Source: Isoetes taiwanensis (Eukaryota; Streptophyta; Lycopodiopsida; Isoetales; Isoetaceae). Taken from it: a stretch of 64,000 bases of DNA. Made by a program: the position numbers and the translations under genes. The stretch covers positions 1,480,298-1,544,297 of the forward strand of contig JAJEKV010000046.1 in the NCBI GenBank assembly GCA_021234155.1, given 5' to 3'. Under the pieces are notes generated by a model. It was not told the DNA's origin and searched no databases. It worked only from the letters and a program-made list of their open reading frames with translations. This document shows positions 33,597 to 45,058 of this stretch, in pieces. Position 1 is the stretch's first letter. Every line of letters starts with the position of its first letter.

Positions 33597-33896
33597 TGAG
33601 CGGTGAAAGGGTGTAGAAAATGGCTTGCAAAGATCGAGTGGGGGTTCGTAAAATCGCCTAAGGGGCTGGGAGCAGCGGTAGAAGAAGGAAAAATGGCAAA
33701 TGAGACCTATTTTATAGACTATGGGTGACCTCGGGGTTCGTGCAAAAAGGTGCCTACCTAAGACGGTCTTGGTTCTATGGCTCTGGGTGTCCAAATGAGC
33801 TACCATGAAGTGCAAACTTAAGCAAAACAAAGCAAGAAACACTACATGGCAATTTGTTTGATCAAATTTGGCTGATTTGGGTCAAAGATGACCCGA

Positions 33897-33966
33897 CCCG
33901 GGTGAGTTCAGGATGATGGCCTCCCGCGTCATGGACGCAGACGTTTGGCCTTGCGGTCTCCCGGTT
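33897..33966 (-). repeat. stem-loop in H3-Ty3-B spacer, copy 1
   Basis: cccgggtgag at the left pairs with ctcccgg at the right, around an inner gcgtcatggacgc hairpin. It shares its plan with 34101-34163. Confidence 0.6.
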
Positions 33967-34100
33967 GGCTTTTTGGGCCAATTTTTGGTCATTTTTGGGA
34001 ATTTGGAGATGCTATCATGGCTAATTGGGCCAATTCTAACCTAACTAGCAACTTATTTTGGGCAAAACTGACATCTAAAAGCAAGTTTTTGGGGGTAGGC

Positions 34101-34163
34101 GGGTGAGTCCGCGCGGATCGCGCCCGCGTCGATGACGCAGAGGCCATTGGCGCGGTCTCACCC
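34101..34163 (-). repeat. stem-loop in H3-Ty3-B spacer, copy 2
   Basis: gggtgag..cgcg pairs with cgcg..ctcaccc, with inner gcgtcgatgacgc. Sequence differs from the H3-Ty3-A family but design and position agree. Confidence 0.65.
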
Positions 34164-34394
34164 GACTGGCCCAATTTTTGCATTTTTGATGATTTTTTTT
34201 GCCAAAATTTTGTTGTAGTCATGATTTCTAAGGTGTTTCTAGGCATGCTATGAAGAACTCTACCACAATTGGGTTCTAATTCCTACATTTCAAGCATACA
34301 ACATTTTTACAGAGGGGAAAGAACTTTTATATTAATGAGGAACATAATTACATGAAAATTTTAGTTCTTCTACAAAATTTACAAAATTTGAGGC

Positions 34395-35436
34395 CTAGGG
34401 CCTCTCCCTGCGGATCCTCCGTGCTAAGTGGATATCCTTAGGCATAAGGGTTACCCGCTTGGCATGGATAGCGCAGAGGTTTCCCTCCTCGAAGAGCTGC
34501 ACCAGCCGCGCCTGAGGCCTCTTGCAGAGGCAGGGTCATTAGAGGTTACCACGTAGTGCATGGGAGCTGCTGCAATACCTCCCCTAAGGAACTGGCGGCT
34601 GAAGGGCGCCTTCCTTATAAGGAGATTCGTTTACATCCGAAGGTCTTGAGTCTCCCTAAACTGGTATTATGTGCTATTTGGCCCGTGGTGGTGAACCCTC
34701 TCGGGGTTTCGGCCTTGGGGGGGGCTTGCAGGCTGGTTCTTCTTTGGCCTGCCGCCCACGACGCTGGCTGCACCTCTGGCTGGCAATACCACTCATTGTA
34801 CGCTCGCCCAAATGACGAAGGTACTCCTTGTATCACCACCACCATCTTCCTCTTGAACTCCAGGTCCCCTTGGGCCTTGAATGCCCGCTCCCCACCTTAC
34901 GCTTCTTCACCACCTTAGGTGGTTCAGACCCCACTGGGGTAGGGTGGCCGTGAGGGGGTCCTGCTGCCCCTCCTCCTCCTCCCCTCTTCGTCCCCTCCAC
35001 TTGTGGCTCCCCTCCCGGCCGGGGCTCTTCAATGACAACGGTCCCGGTGGGGCGTCGTTCCTCCCTCTTGTCCGCCTCCTCTCTCTCGGCTCCCTCCCTC
35101 TCGGCTTCTTCGACCCCTCTCCTCTGGCCACTCCTTTGACTTTTTCCTTCCCCTTCTTCTTGGAGCCTTGAAGGGGCCAGCAAATCGATTTTGGTGGTGG
35201 TCTTGCTCTTCCCGTTGTTCTTCAACCTGTTCCTCCACCTCGGTATCTGTGGCTCCGAAGTGGCGGGACTCGCCGGTCTTTTGTGTCCCTGCCGACGAAG
35301 GGCTGCTGCTGGGGCCGCTCTCGGCATCATGATACGAGCTAGCTAGCTGCTGCCGCTGCTGGTGGGGGAGCTCCTCTTCTCCCTTTCTTGGGTGGGAGGT
35401 GCTCGGTACTTTCTTCACAGCATTTGCACTGGCCAT
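34395..35436 (-). pseudogene. H3-Ty3-B ORF A: histone H3-like protein, frameshifted
   Basis: Starts at an ATG (35436) with MASANAVKKVPSTSHP; unlike H3-Ty3-A the tail is not an exact H3 copy, though V-P falls at the same place. A long Arg/Glu/Gly-rich insert follows (REEADKREERRPTG) with basic KKRKVGSGHSRPKG. The end is a histone H3 fold: LLIRKAPFSR near 34600-34628 (H3 alpha-N/alpha-1), LPLQEASG, then [18 protein letters not shown] and [18 protein letters not shown] ending at the TAG at 34395-34397. The last 37 residues match canonical H3 at about 29 positions. Frameshifts separate the blocks. Its position between primer-binding site and ORF B is the same as in H3-Ty3-A. Confidence 0.85.
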
Positions 35437-36048
35437 GGAGAGGTAGGCCTCGGGCAGGCTTCCTATAAGTTTGTTTGGTGCGGGCCATATCTTATGGTTC
35501 AGGAAACGGGTGACGAAGGGCTGAGCAAGAGAAGGTTGGAGGTGAAGGGTTGGAGAGAGAAAATGAGGTGTCAGATATTTAAAAAGGAGGGTCCCTGGGA
35601 ATATTCTCCTACCATAATTACCCCTATTTATTAGCCCCCCTTATTAATTACACCCTATTTATTAATTATTTAACTATTAATGTATATATTAACCTATATT
35701 AATTAATATTATCTTTAAATTTTCGAATTTTCCTAATGGTTCGAAGTGCAATTTATGAATTTGCGCCATTTTTCACCTGGGTCTCCGATTGGCATGATTC
35801 TTCGACCCATTTTAGGTGAAATTTGATGCAGATGCATAATTTTCACTTCAAATTTACTAGAAGGTGAGTTTGACTCACTAAAACCTTCGTCTAACACTTA
35901 ACCTAAATCCTGACCCACTACCTAGGAGAAAAATTTTTCCCCCATTTCCGCGGTTCAATGGTGGAAATGTTCATTTCACACCTCTATAGGCCTGTTAGAC
36001 TACTTCATGGTTATGGTCAGTGCTAGTTCTTGGTCAACCAAGAACATC
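35437..36048 (-). other. H3-Ty3-B leader
   Basis: AT-rich non-coding region between the primer-binding site and the ATG of ORF A. It contains runs of attaat; no stem-loop comparable to those of H3-Ty3-A was noticed. Confidence 0.5.
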
Positions 36049-36060
36049 GCTCTGATACCA
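36049..36060 (-). other. H3-Ty3-B primer-binding site
   Basis: Minus strand TGGTATCAGAGC, one base from the LTR end, for initiator tRNA-Met. Confidence 0.92.
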
Positions 36061-36061
36061 T

Positions 36062-37683
36062 TGTGACGCTCCCTGCTAAACATACGGCGCCCTACCAGAC
36101 ACCTCCAAGCAGGAAATCCCCCATCCCGCCCACCACCGCTCTGGGCCCTTCGCCCTCCAAGACTCGAGGTGACTCCTAGTGCGGGAAGGGAATACAAAGG
36201 TGTCTTGGCTACCTTCCCCTATGGGCTCCTATAAAAATGAGTTTATAACACGCCGTAACTAGCATCAAACATATACAAATACTACCTCGAGGGTAGTGCA
36301 TCACGATATACCAATGCAAAGATGATAAGCACAAACCGTGAAACATGAGAGCCCTACCCCGCCCGGACTTGAAGGGAGGATGAGTGAACCCGCTAGGTCT
36401 CAAGATAGAGCAGACCGAGTCATGGCAATGGCGAGGGCTGGGCATAGAACAATGGCTAGGGTTGACCACTCCATCCGCCCCCCCTCGGCATACTTTTGCG
36501 ATGGGCTAAATCAGGCTCGACAGGACTCTAGCCTTCGGATACGCAATCCCGTGGCATCACCCACCGGGACTACTCCGGTTGCATCTCCCCGTCCACAGGC
36601 AGGAAGGGTTGTGATCTCCCCTTCCGGGATCTAGAGGTGTTGGGTGGGCTAGAGAATGCGTGACACACCGATTAAGTTCCTCCCCTGACCCCAAAAGCGA
36701 GAGCCAAGTGACACTTGCGGCTCTCGAGGAAATGCGTGGCGACACCATTGCCCCTGGGAGGGTGACCGGACCCATGCCCGCCCACACCTAAGTGACCGAC
36801 CATAAGCCTAGCCCACTATGGGATCCCCCCCGAAGCCCCCACTCGGCGGGGATCCTCCCTCCATTTTCCCTCTAGCCCGTTGGTATGGTGTGAGTCATAT
36901 CATAGCCTCAAGCTGTGCTTTGGTGGGCTCCTATGCCTGAGGCGCACTAATAGGAACTAAGGGATCTACTCTAGGAACATACTACATATGGCCCTAGGGT
37001 CTCTACCCCTTCCCAATACAAGAGGAGCAAACATGATCAACCAACATCACATAATCATCATATCCTAAGAATGATCATAAGAAGAACATCTTAACCTAAT
37101 CATACAATCTAACTAATGGTTGGGGTTCGTTGATTAGGGTTCAAGATGTTGAATACGGGTTCTAGGATGGCTCTACTCTAGATACAAGATACTAGCATAT
37201 CCGGAATGCTAATTCCGTATAAGCTATCACAACTACAATCCTACATACCGCTCCTGGCTCTCCCTCCAGATCCGCGCATCCATGGTCTCCCACTCCCAAG
37301 CTGCTGCTCCTACCCAAGAACGCTGGCTCTACCGGCCGCCGGTCGCACGACCTATGCCAATAAAATCCATGTTTCAAACCGGGTTTCGAATCCAGTAGGT
37401 GAGTCTCCGGGTGCTAGGGCTGGAAAAGAGGCCTAGGGTTAGGGTTTAGGCCTATATAAGCTAGGTCCACCTAGGATGCCACGTGGCACCAATGGGGTGA
37501 GTCCTGTGTGGCGGTGCCCCAATAGGTTAAGGCCACGTGGATAATGGCTTAACCTATGGTTGGCTAAGTTATGAAAATAACTTGGCCATGCCTATGGTAT
37601 ACAAGGCTATGAATGATAGACTTGTATAGTGACGGATCCAGGAATATACGTATTTATGACGTATATTCCCCTGGACCGTCACA
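36062..37683 (-). repeat. H3-Ty3-B 5' LTR
   Basis: 1622 bp, ends TGTGACG and CGTCACA, followed by ggtca (37684-37688). It carries the TATA/telobox pair at 37439-37459. Confidence 0.93.
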
Positions 37684-37688
37684 GGTCA

Positions 37689-38161
37689 TGTTTACTAGGT
37701 GGAACCGTTTTGAAGGCAAAACTAGGTGGAACCGTTTTGAAGGCAAAACTATTCAAATAAAGTAAGAAACAGTAGTCGGCCACACCGAGACCTTTCGGCC
37801 ACACCAGAATTGTCTCCAAACCCGTCGAAATAAACCTTTAAAATAAGAGGGAACAGTTTCACAGACAGATAGAGATCAGAGAATGAAGATCTAGGAGGAA
37901 TTTGCAACCTAATTCACAGATTAAGGTTGCTACAATGATTTTGCTAATCCCATTGCTACAGTGACGAGAATTAATAATTCTCAATGGTTATTGACCCCTT
38001 AAAGTAAAGTGTTTATCTTGCTTAACATTTGTGATTGTGACCATTGAATCTTAAGTTATTATTGTTGGAGAGAAAAGGAGATTTTGATTAATACTATTAT
38101 ATCTCATTGAAACAACATTGAATTTGATATTTGCTATTGTCTATTGGCTCTAATATTCACA
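37689..38161 (+). repeat. copia-1 5' LTR, second part
   Basis: Resumes the LTR after H3-Ty3-B (tgtttactaggtggaaccg) and ends AATATTCACA. It contains a short tandem duplication of ctaggtggaaccgttttgaagg. Confidence 0.82.
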
Positions 38162-38163
38162 TT

Positions 38164-38175
38164 TGGTATCAGAGC
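38164..38175 (+). other. copia-1 primer-binding site
   Basis: TGGTATCAGAGC two bases after the LTR end. Confidence 0.9.
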
Positions 38176-38308
38176 AAAGGTTGTGGTGGTCTGTGATTTG
38201 TATTCAGGATATGTCTGGTCGTTTTGGAGCTAGTTTGTTGAGTAGCATTGATGTCTACAAAGGGGGACCAGGCCTTCAGGTTTTCAGGTCTAGAAGGATG
38301 CTATCAAA

Positions 38309-39903
38309 TGAAGAATTAGCCAGACAATAATATAAAATTTTATTATCCAATTCCTTAATATATCATAAGTATTAAAGTCATAGCATTACTAAACAATTAG
38401 CAATGTATTTCACGGATTAGAGCCGATACATTATTCATTCTATGTTGACTCTAACTTTATTCATTGTGTATTCACAAATACATTACCAATTCCCTGTGCA
38501 ACAATTACAATCAATGCCTGGATATATACACCCGATAACTCAAGCAGTTGCACAATCTGGCAGTTCTGATCTCAGTTGCACAATCCGGCAGTTCTGATCT
38601 TCACGCTCTACACCACAAGCTATACTCCTTTGTTTTATGTTTTCACCGAGATCACAGTAAGAAAGTTTCTATTTTCCAGGATCATCTGTGCCACTATTTC
38701 ATTCAACCGAGATAGCTCAATACTTCGGCTTTGAAACATTACCTAGGTCAAATAATATTTAGGTTAATATTTAACCTTGCAACCATGCAATGTTTTAGAC
38801 CATAGGTTCCAACCATATTCAAAAGATTATGACATGACAATGCTTCCATTTCTTTCATTTTCCTTCATAAGTTTATAACAGGTCGTTATCAGTTGAGCAG
38901 TTATTCATATGTATTGGTTGTGTTAACGCTCAGATGATTATCTTGGCTTAACCTTCAGGCTTCTGCAACATTGTAGAGTCCAACACATCCTTAATTTTGT
39001 GAACCTGTTATGTATCATTGCTGCAACACTTCCTTTTAAGCTCGCGGATGGTAAAAGATTTTGTATGTGTATAACAGCCATGACAGCTTCTTCCTATAAA
39101 CAATTAGGAAAGCTACTGTGCTTTAACATTGCCGGACAGAATTTAGAATGGTTCTATTCTTCCTTTTAGCCATCCCATTTTGTTGGGGTGTGTGACTCCA
39201 AGTGTATTGTCGTTTGATCCCCTTTTCATTGTAGTAGGTTACAAATTTCCCTGACATGTATTCTCCTCCTCTGTCAGATCTGATACACTTAATCTTCCTT
39301 CATGTTTCACATTCAACTTCACTGGCAAACAATTTAAATGCATCAAATTGTAGATCTTTATTTCTCAGACAATAACATCTAGTTTTTCTACTGAAATCAT
39401 CAGTAAAAGTTATGAAATATTTTTTTCCTGTGATGTCCACAACATTCAACGGACCACATAGATCTGTATGTATCAAATCAAGCAATCCCTTTGCTCTTCT
39501 TTTTGTTCATTGTGTATTCACAAATACATTACCAATTCCCTGTGCAACAATTACAATCAATGCTTGGATATATACACCCGATAACTCAAGCAGTTGTACA
39601 ATCCGGCAGTTCTGATCTCAGTTCCACAATTCGGCAGTTCTGATCTTCATGCTCTACACAACAAACTGTACTCCTTTGTTTTATATTTTCACCGAGATCA
39701 CAGTAGGAAAGTTTCTATTTCCCAAGATCATCTGTGTTGCTATTTCATTCAACCGAGATAACTCAATACTTCGGCTTTGAAACATTACCTAGGTCAAATA
39801 ATGTTTAGATTAATATTTAACCTTGCAACCATGCAATTTTTTAGACCATAGGTTCCAACCATATTCAAAAGATTATGATATGACAATGCTTGCATTTCTT
39901 TCA
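38309..39903 (-). mobile_element. copia-3: internally deleted copia element inside copia-1 gag
   Basis: A left LTR (38309-38857, 549 bp) and a right partial LTR (39506-39903) share a 398-bp near-identical block (38460-38857 and 39506-39903). Between them only an integrase piece remains, on the minus strand. Flanks tcaaa (38304-38308) and tcaag (39904-39908) are a plausible duplication with one change. AAGGAAAA next to the left LTR (minus strand) fits a polypurine tract. The right LTR joins integrase directly, so gag, protease, RT and RNase H are gone. Confidence 0.75.
38880..39505 (-). pseudogene. copia-3 integrase fragment
   Basis: Minus strand: DLIHTDLCGPLNVVDITGKK, then FITFTDDFSRK, then CIRSDRGGEYMSGKF and PQQNGMAKRKNRT, the D..D..E core of a copia integrase. 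The C-terminal part is degraded by stops. Confidence 0.82.
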
Positions 39904-39949
39904 TCAAGCATATTCTGGAGGTAGAAGATCTCTAGGATTTAATAGATCC

Positions 39950-40730
39950 ACATGATGAAAATGTGAGTCAGTCCAATACTGTTGTAAGAACAGTAGCATG
40001 GTCTATTGCAGGACCTTCCAACTCAAATGAAGAGGCAAGTGTTGAAGAAGTCACCTCTGCAGAAACTCGTGGAACTGCTAGAGCTGGGAGGACTGAGTAT
40101 GCCAGGATCAAGGAAGCACAAGGAATCATCACATCAAAGGTGAGTGCTACCATAAGGTTAAAGTTAAGAAATAAATCTTCAAGAGAAATGTGGTCTTATT
40201 TGCTGAAACATTTTGAAGAAAATACTTCATCTCAGATTGATTTGCTTGATAATGAGCTTAAGAATTTTAAATTGCATGATGAAGATGATGTTTCTGCCTT
40301 TTTCAACAAGTTTGACAACATTGTAGTAGATTTGGGAGGTGCTGGTGTTGATCTCACTGAAAGGTATCAAGTTCTTGCCATAGCCAAGGCTGTAATAGAA
40401 AATGAGCATTAGGTTTGTTTATAAGAGACGTGGCTAAGAATAGAGATGAAGCTGGAAGTATTATTAGGATTGAGGTAGAACATAAGAAAGTGGTCAATGG
40501 TAATGATGAACAATCAACTGAAATTCTGTATGCTGGGAAAAGGAGCAAAACAGTAACTGAAAGGGGACATGTTTTTATTGGCATGAATCTGAGCATTATA
40601 AAAGTAACTGTTCTAAACTACTAAAAACTGAGAAATGAGAATTTAATTGTTATGCATGTGGTGAAGAGGACATCTCGCGGCAAAATGTCCTACTCCTAAA
40701 GACCTTGGAAAAGGAAAAGGGAATTTTAAC
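39950..40730 (+). pseudogene. copia-1 gag
   Basis: Open 39963-40412, with SREMWSYLLKHFEENTS, IDLLDNELKNFKLHDEDDV and FFNKFDNIVVDLGGAGVDL, the helical gag domain typical of copia (UBN2 type). It continues in other frames to LAAKCPTPKDLGKG near 40675-40720, the end of a zinc-knuckle-like CysHisCys. Stops and frameshifts occur, and copia-3 is inserted upstream. Confidence 0.75.
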
Positions 40731-41170
40731 AGAATAGAATAGATTTTTTATCATCCACGGAGACCAATTGGCCTATGGGATCCAAACAAAAAGAGAGCAG
40801 CAAGCGTATTACTATCAGGATACCCCCGCCCCGAAGGGTTTTCAAGGGAAAAACCTTAGCAGTAATAAGTATGCTAGTACGCTGTAAAATTGTATAGAAC
40901 AATTCAATACTGTCCCGGAGGACACAAATGAATCCGTGTATCTATAACCTCCTGGAGGTAGAACCCCAACAAGCCCACGGACGCACGCCATATTCAATAA
41001 CTCATGCAGTGGCTGATCAGGCACAACTAACCGAATATACCGCACTTGGATATCGGCAAAGGCTGGGCAGATCTGGAGGGCATGATATTCATCTTCAATG
41101 GCGCCCTAGTGGCAACACTGACAAAGCCTATCCTCCCTTGCTTCCCGAGTCCAACGCCCTGTCTCAATAC
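40731..41170 (-). mobile_element. 5'-truncated LINE fragment 1
   Basis: Homologous to 46912-47350 and to the main LINE. In sense it starts near ATTGAGACAGG and ends ..CCGTGGATGATAAAAAATCTATTC, so the tail is (TATTC)n rather than poly(A). It is inserted between copia-1 gag and protease. Short aaggga words at both edges may be the duplication. Confidence 0.68.
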
Positions 41171-41219
41171 AAAATCAAACACAAGGGATCAAGGAGGAAG
41201 CAAGTCTGCAGGAGCTTAT

Positions 41220-42480
41220 ATCACTAAGAAGCATGAGGAAAAAGATAAGGACAATTCGGATGATGAAGATGAGGTATGTGGTCAATTTGCAATTCTTGAA
41301 AAGAGATGTGCTAATAAATTCTGTAACCCTCTTGTAGTTGATAGTGGAGCTGAGAAATTAGTAGTACAATCTACTGATGTGCTCAAGAAGGTTACAAGTA
41401 CTTACATTAAAAGTGTTCAAGTTGGAAATGGAGCTCTTCAGTCCATTGAAGGAAGGGGATTGTTGGAGTTGCTGGATTTGGATAGAAATGTAATTGATAT
41501 AGAAAATGTACACTTGTGTACCAAGTATCATCAAGAACTTGGTTTCAGCAGTCAGTTAGTGGACTTAGGGTATAGAGTCAACTTTACTCCAAAGCTTGTA
41601 ATATTTTCCTTGGCAATGAAAAGAAGTTTGAAGCAAAACGTGTTGAAATTTTTTTCCAAATGGATAACATGATTTGTAATGCTGTTAATACTCTGAACAT
41701 TCCTAATTTTGGACTATGGCATAATAGACTAGCCTATACTCATTGCAATAATCTCAAATATTTGGCAAAGACGGGGTGGATTCGATGCAACAATATTGAC
41801 TCAGGAAACATTTACGTGAAGGATGTATACTTGGTAAAATAAACAGGTTGCCATTCTTGAGATAAACAAGAGCTAAGGACGTGCTAGAGTTAGTGTACAC
41901 ATATTTGTGTGGCCCTTTGAATGTGAGAAGTAGAAACAACAAAAAGTATTTCATTTCTTTCATTGATGATTTCTTTAGAAAATGTAAATGTTATTGTTTG
42001 GAGAGAAAGTCTCAAGCTTGCATTTAAACATTATGTTGCTGAAATGGAGAGGCAAACTGGAAATAAAGTAAAATGTGTTAGATCAGATAGGGGAGGAGAG
42101 CATTTATCATCTCAGTTCAAAGGTTTCTGCATTGCAGAAGGCATTAGAAGGCAGTTGATATGTAGATACAGTCCACAACGAAATGGTGTGGCAAAAAGAA
42201 GAAATAGAACTCTATTAGATGGAGTAAGATCCATGATAAAAAATAGTCGACTGCCAAATTTGTTGTGGAAAGAAGCCTTGCAATAGCAATTCTGATACAT
42301 AACAAATTACCAACTTCAAGTCTTCAAGATGGGATTCCTGAGCTTGTATGGTCAAAACAAAATACAGAATTAAACTATGATGACTTCAAAGCATATGGGT
42401 GCTTGGTATACAATCACATACCTACTAAATTAAGAAGGAAATTGGATGACAATTTTTCTGGTTGGATATGATCAGGAAAG
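41220..42480 (+). pseudogene. copia-1 protease and integrase
   Basis: Protease site LVVDSGAEKLVV near 41334, then VQVGNGALQSIEGRG. The pre-integrase zinc domain follows (LWHNRLAYTHCNN, with the C-terminal cysteines degraded). The integrase core reads YLCGPLNV, FISFIDDF, CVRSDRGGEHLSSQF and RYSPQRNGVAKRR. Stops and frameshifts interrupt it at several points. Confidence 0.8.
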
Positions 42481-43920
42481 TAAGGGTTATAGGATCTATG
42501 TTCCTGAATATAGGATAATTACTATAAGCAGGGATGTAGTATTCAACGAGGAGGTACTTTACAAAGACAGGTTCAAAAAAAGAGCTTTGGAGCAGACTGA
42601 GGTGACCAAAGAAACAGAAAATGTTGAACATAGAAATCTAGATATTGATTCGGTTGATGGCTCAGAAAGTGAAGATAGGATTAAGTATGAAAATACTGAG
42701 AAGGAAATTGTGCCAAACACAGCAATACCAGCTGAAGATAGAATAGTAGAAAAGAAGAGGAAAAGTCAAGCACATAAGTTGATTGAATAAGCAAACATTG
42801 ACAATACATTATAGGGAAGAAACACTTCTAGAAAAAGTAAAAGAATAGAAGGTTTAGGTCATGATTATGACCAAATTATGGCTTACATTGAAGATGAAGA
42901 AGTTCCCAAAACGTAGATGAAGCAATAAATTTCCAAGACAAAGAAAAATGGGAAGAAGCCATGAAGGAGGAACTTAAGTCTTTTGTGGATACTGAGACAT
43001 ATAAACTGGTTCAACCTCCACAAAACAAAAATGTAATAGGGAGTAAGTGGATCTTCAAAATAAAAATAGGTGCTGATGAAACAAAGAAGCATAAGGCTTG
43101 ACTTGTAGCTCAGGGATGTACTAAAAAACAAGGAGTAGATTATGAAGACACCTACTCTCCTATTGTGAAACTCACAAGCATAAGGGTACTTTTTGGTTTG
43201 GCTAATGCATTGAATTTAAAATTGCATTATATGGATGTAAAGACTGCTTTTCTAAATGCTAAGCTAGAAAAAAACATTTGTATGAAACAAGCACCAGATT
43301 TTGAACAAGGAAATGACATGGTTTGGAAGCTAAAAAGGGCAGAGTATGGTCTGAAACAAGCCCCAAGAGAATGATTTTTATGTATGGACAACTATCTTAA
43401 AGAACAAGGATTTGAAAAGTTTCAAAATGATGGTAATTTATACAAATACAAACTGGATAATGGATACTGCATCATTGCACTATATGTCGATGATTGCATT
43501 ATGGTGGCAAATGACACAAAAGTTCTAACATTTGCAAGAATATTCTTCATGGTAGGTTCAGAATGACATATTTAGGTGAACTCAAGCAAATTTTGGGGTA
43601 GAAGTAGTAAATAAACAGAGAGAAGAAGATTCTAAGACTCGAGCAAAGTAGGCATATAGATAACATGCTAGAGAGATTCAATATGAAGGAGGCATATGTA
43701 GTAAAGACTCCTGTGGTATCTGGCCACAAACTGACAGCAGAAGAGAGTATATCAGGAAAAGAAAAGAATGAAATGCAAAATGTGCATTATAGAGCTCTAA
43801 TTGGTTGCTTATTGTACTTGGCAAACAATAGTAGGTCTGACATATCCTATATAGTTAATATATTGAGCAGGAGATGCAGTGATCCAACTAGGGAACATTA
43901 GCAAGCTGGAAAAAGGGTGT
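42481..43920 (+). pseudogene. copia-1 reverse transcriptase
   Basis: Patches in order: WEEAMKEELKSF near 42950, GSKWIFKIKIG near 43035, ARLVAQG-like near 43100 with a stop, HYMDVKTAFLNAKLEKNICM near 43228, AEYGLKQAPRE and the catalytic box ALYVDDCIMVAN near 43480. It ends YRALIGCLLYLANNSRSDISY near 43785. Confidence 0.82.
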
Positions 43921-43989
43921 TAAAATATCTGAAAGGTACAAGAGACTTTTGTATAATATTTGATTCTTATGATCTTGATTATATGCTTA

Positions 43990-44450
43990 CAGTGATGGTG
44001 ACTGGGGTGTGATGCTTACAGTGATGCTTACAGTGGTTCTGACTGCGGGGGTGACCTCAGGATATGTTATTTTTCTGGCTAGAGGAGTAGTTACTTGGAG
44101 ATGCAAAAAACAAGTGCAATTCGTCCTTAGCAGCAACAGAGATTACGTGGCTAAGAAGGCTACTGGAGGAGCTAAATTATAAGCAAAACAACCCTACTGA
44201 ATTCTTGACTGATAGTCAAAGCTGTATAGCTATCGTTAAGAATCCTGTTGACCATGAAAGGACCAAACACATTGAGTTGAATATACACTTTATTAGGGAC
44301 TTGGCATCAAAGGGATATATCAAAATGGTGTATATGAATACTTCAAATCAAATAGCAGATATATTTACAAAAGATTTATCTGAAGGAAAATTTATTCAGT
44401 TCAGAAAGTCTCTTAAAGCGGCAGATTATGCAATGAAGGAGGAATATTAG
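43990..44450 (+). pseudogene. copia-1 RNase H
   Basis: FLTDSQSCIAIVKNPVDHER and HIELNIHFIRDLASKGYIKM, ending TSNQIADIFTKDLSEGKF: the C-terminal copia RNase H. The upstream part (SDGDWG-like, about 43990-44170) is frameshifted. It ends just before the 3' LTR. Confidence 0.8.
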
Positions 44451-44457
44451 ATATCAA

Positions 44458-45058
44458 GGTCATTGCATAATTCATGCTAAGAATTATCACTGGCAATTTG
44501 TATATACAGTTGTTTTGACATGTATACCTAGGTTAGCAAACACATAGGTGATTACAGGTTATCTACATTGAAACCTCAATGGTTGGTTGTTTAATGACCC
44601 GTTGTTCTTCAAGGGTCATATTTACTATTATATATATAGTGAAGGAACCGTTTTGGGGGCAAAACTATTCAAATAAAGTAAGAAACAGTAGTCGGCCACA
44701 CCGAGCTCCAGAATCGTCTCCAAAATTGTCGGAATAAACCTTTAAAATGAGAGGGAACGGCTTCAAAGACATATAAAGATCGGAGAATGAAGATCTAGGA
44801 GGAATTTGCAACCTAATTCACAGATTAAGGTTGCTATAGTGATTTTGCTAGTCCCATTCCTACAACGACGAGAATTAATAATTCTTAATGGTTCTTGACC
44901 CCTTAAAGTGTTTACCTTGCTTAACATTTGTGATTGTGATCATTGAATCCTAAGTTATTATCGTTGGAGATAGAAGGAGATTTTGATTATTACTATTCCA
45001 TCTCATTGAAACAACATTGAATGACATTTGCTATTGCCTATTGGCTTTAATATTCACA
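44458..45058 (+). repeat. copia-1 3' LTR
   Basis: Matches the two 5' LTR pieces from tcattgcataattc to the end AATATTCACA. The first base of the terminal TG has changed to G. Confidence 0.85.

Larger units (their letters stand above)
33597..34394 (-). other. spacer between ORF A and ORF B of H3-Ty3-B with two stem-loops
   Basis: Non-coding, positionally equivalent to 15973-17270 of H3-Ty3-A. It has long GC-rich stem-loops at 33897-33966 and 34101-34163. Confidence 0.55.
24578..37683 (-). mobile_element. H3-Ty3-B: complete Ty3 chromovirus-like element with a histone H3-like ORF (13.1 kb)
   Basis: LTRs 24578-26207 and 36062-37683 with ends TGTGACG and CGTCACA, duplication ggtca (24573-24577 and 37684-37688), primer-binding site 36049-36060 and polypurine tract 26208-26220. 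Sense order: H3-like ORF A (35436-34395), spacer with stem-loops, ORF B (33596-32589), gag, protease, RT, RNase H, integrase, chromodomain. It shares this plan and short LTR blocks with H3-Ty3-A but is clearly diverged. The last ~265 bp of its LTRs are almost identical, so the insertion into copia-1 looks recent. Confidence 0.93.
24417..45058 (+). mobile_element. copia-1: Ty1/copia element split by H3-Ty3-B, copia-3 and a LINE fragment
   Basis: 5' LTR in two pieces (24417-24577 and 37689-38161), tRNA-Met primer-binding site at 38164, then gag, protease, integrase, RT and RNase H in order, and 3' LTR 44458-45058. Integrase before RT identifies copia. Stops and frameshifts throughout mark it as dead. 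Flanks gaagg and ttgaagt give no clean duplication, so its ends may be rearranged. Confidence 0.82.

Noticed and set aside
35380-35436. An exact H3 tail mimic in H3-Ty3-B as well
   Set aside because: The N-terminus reads MASANAVKKVPSTSHP; only the length and the V-P position agree with H3-Ty3-A, so no tail mimic is claimed.
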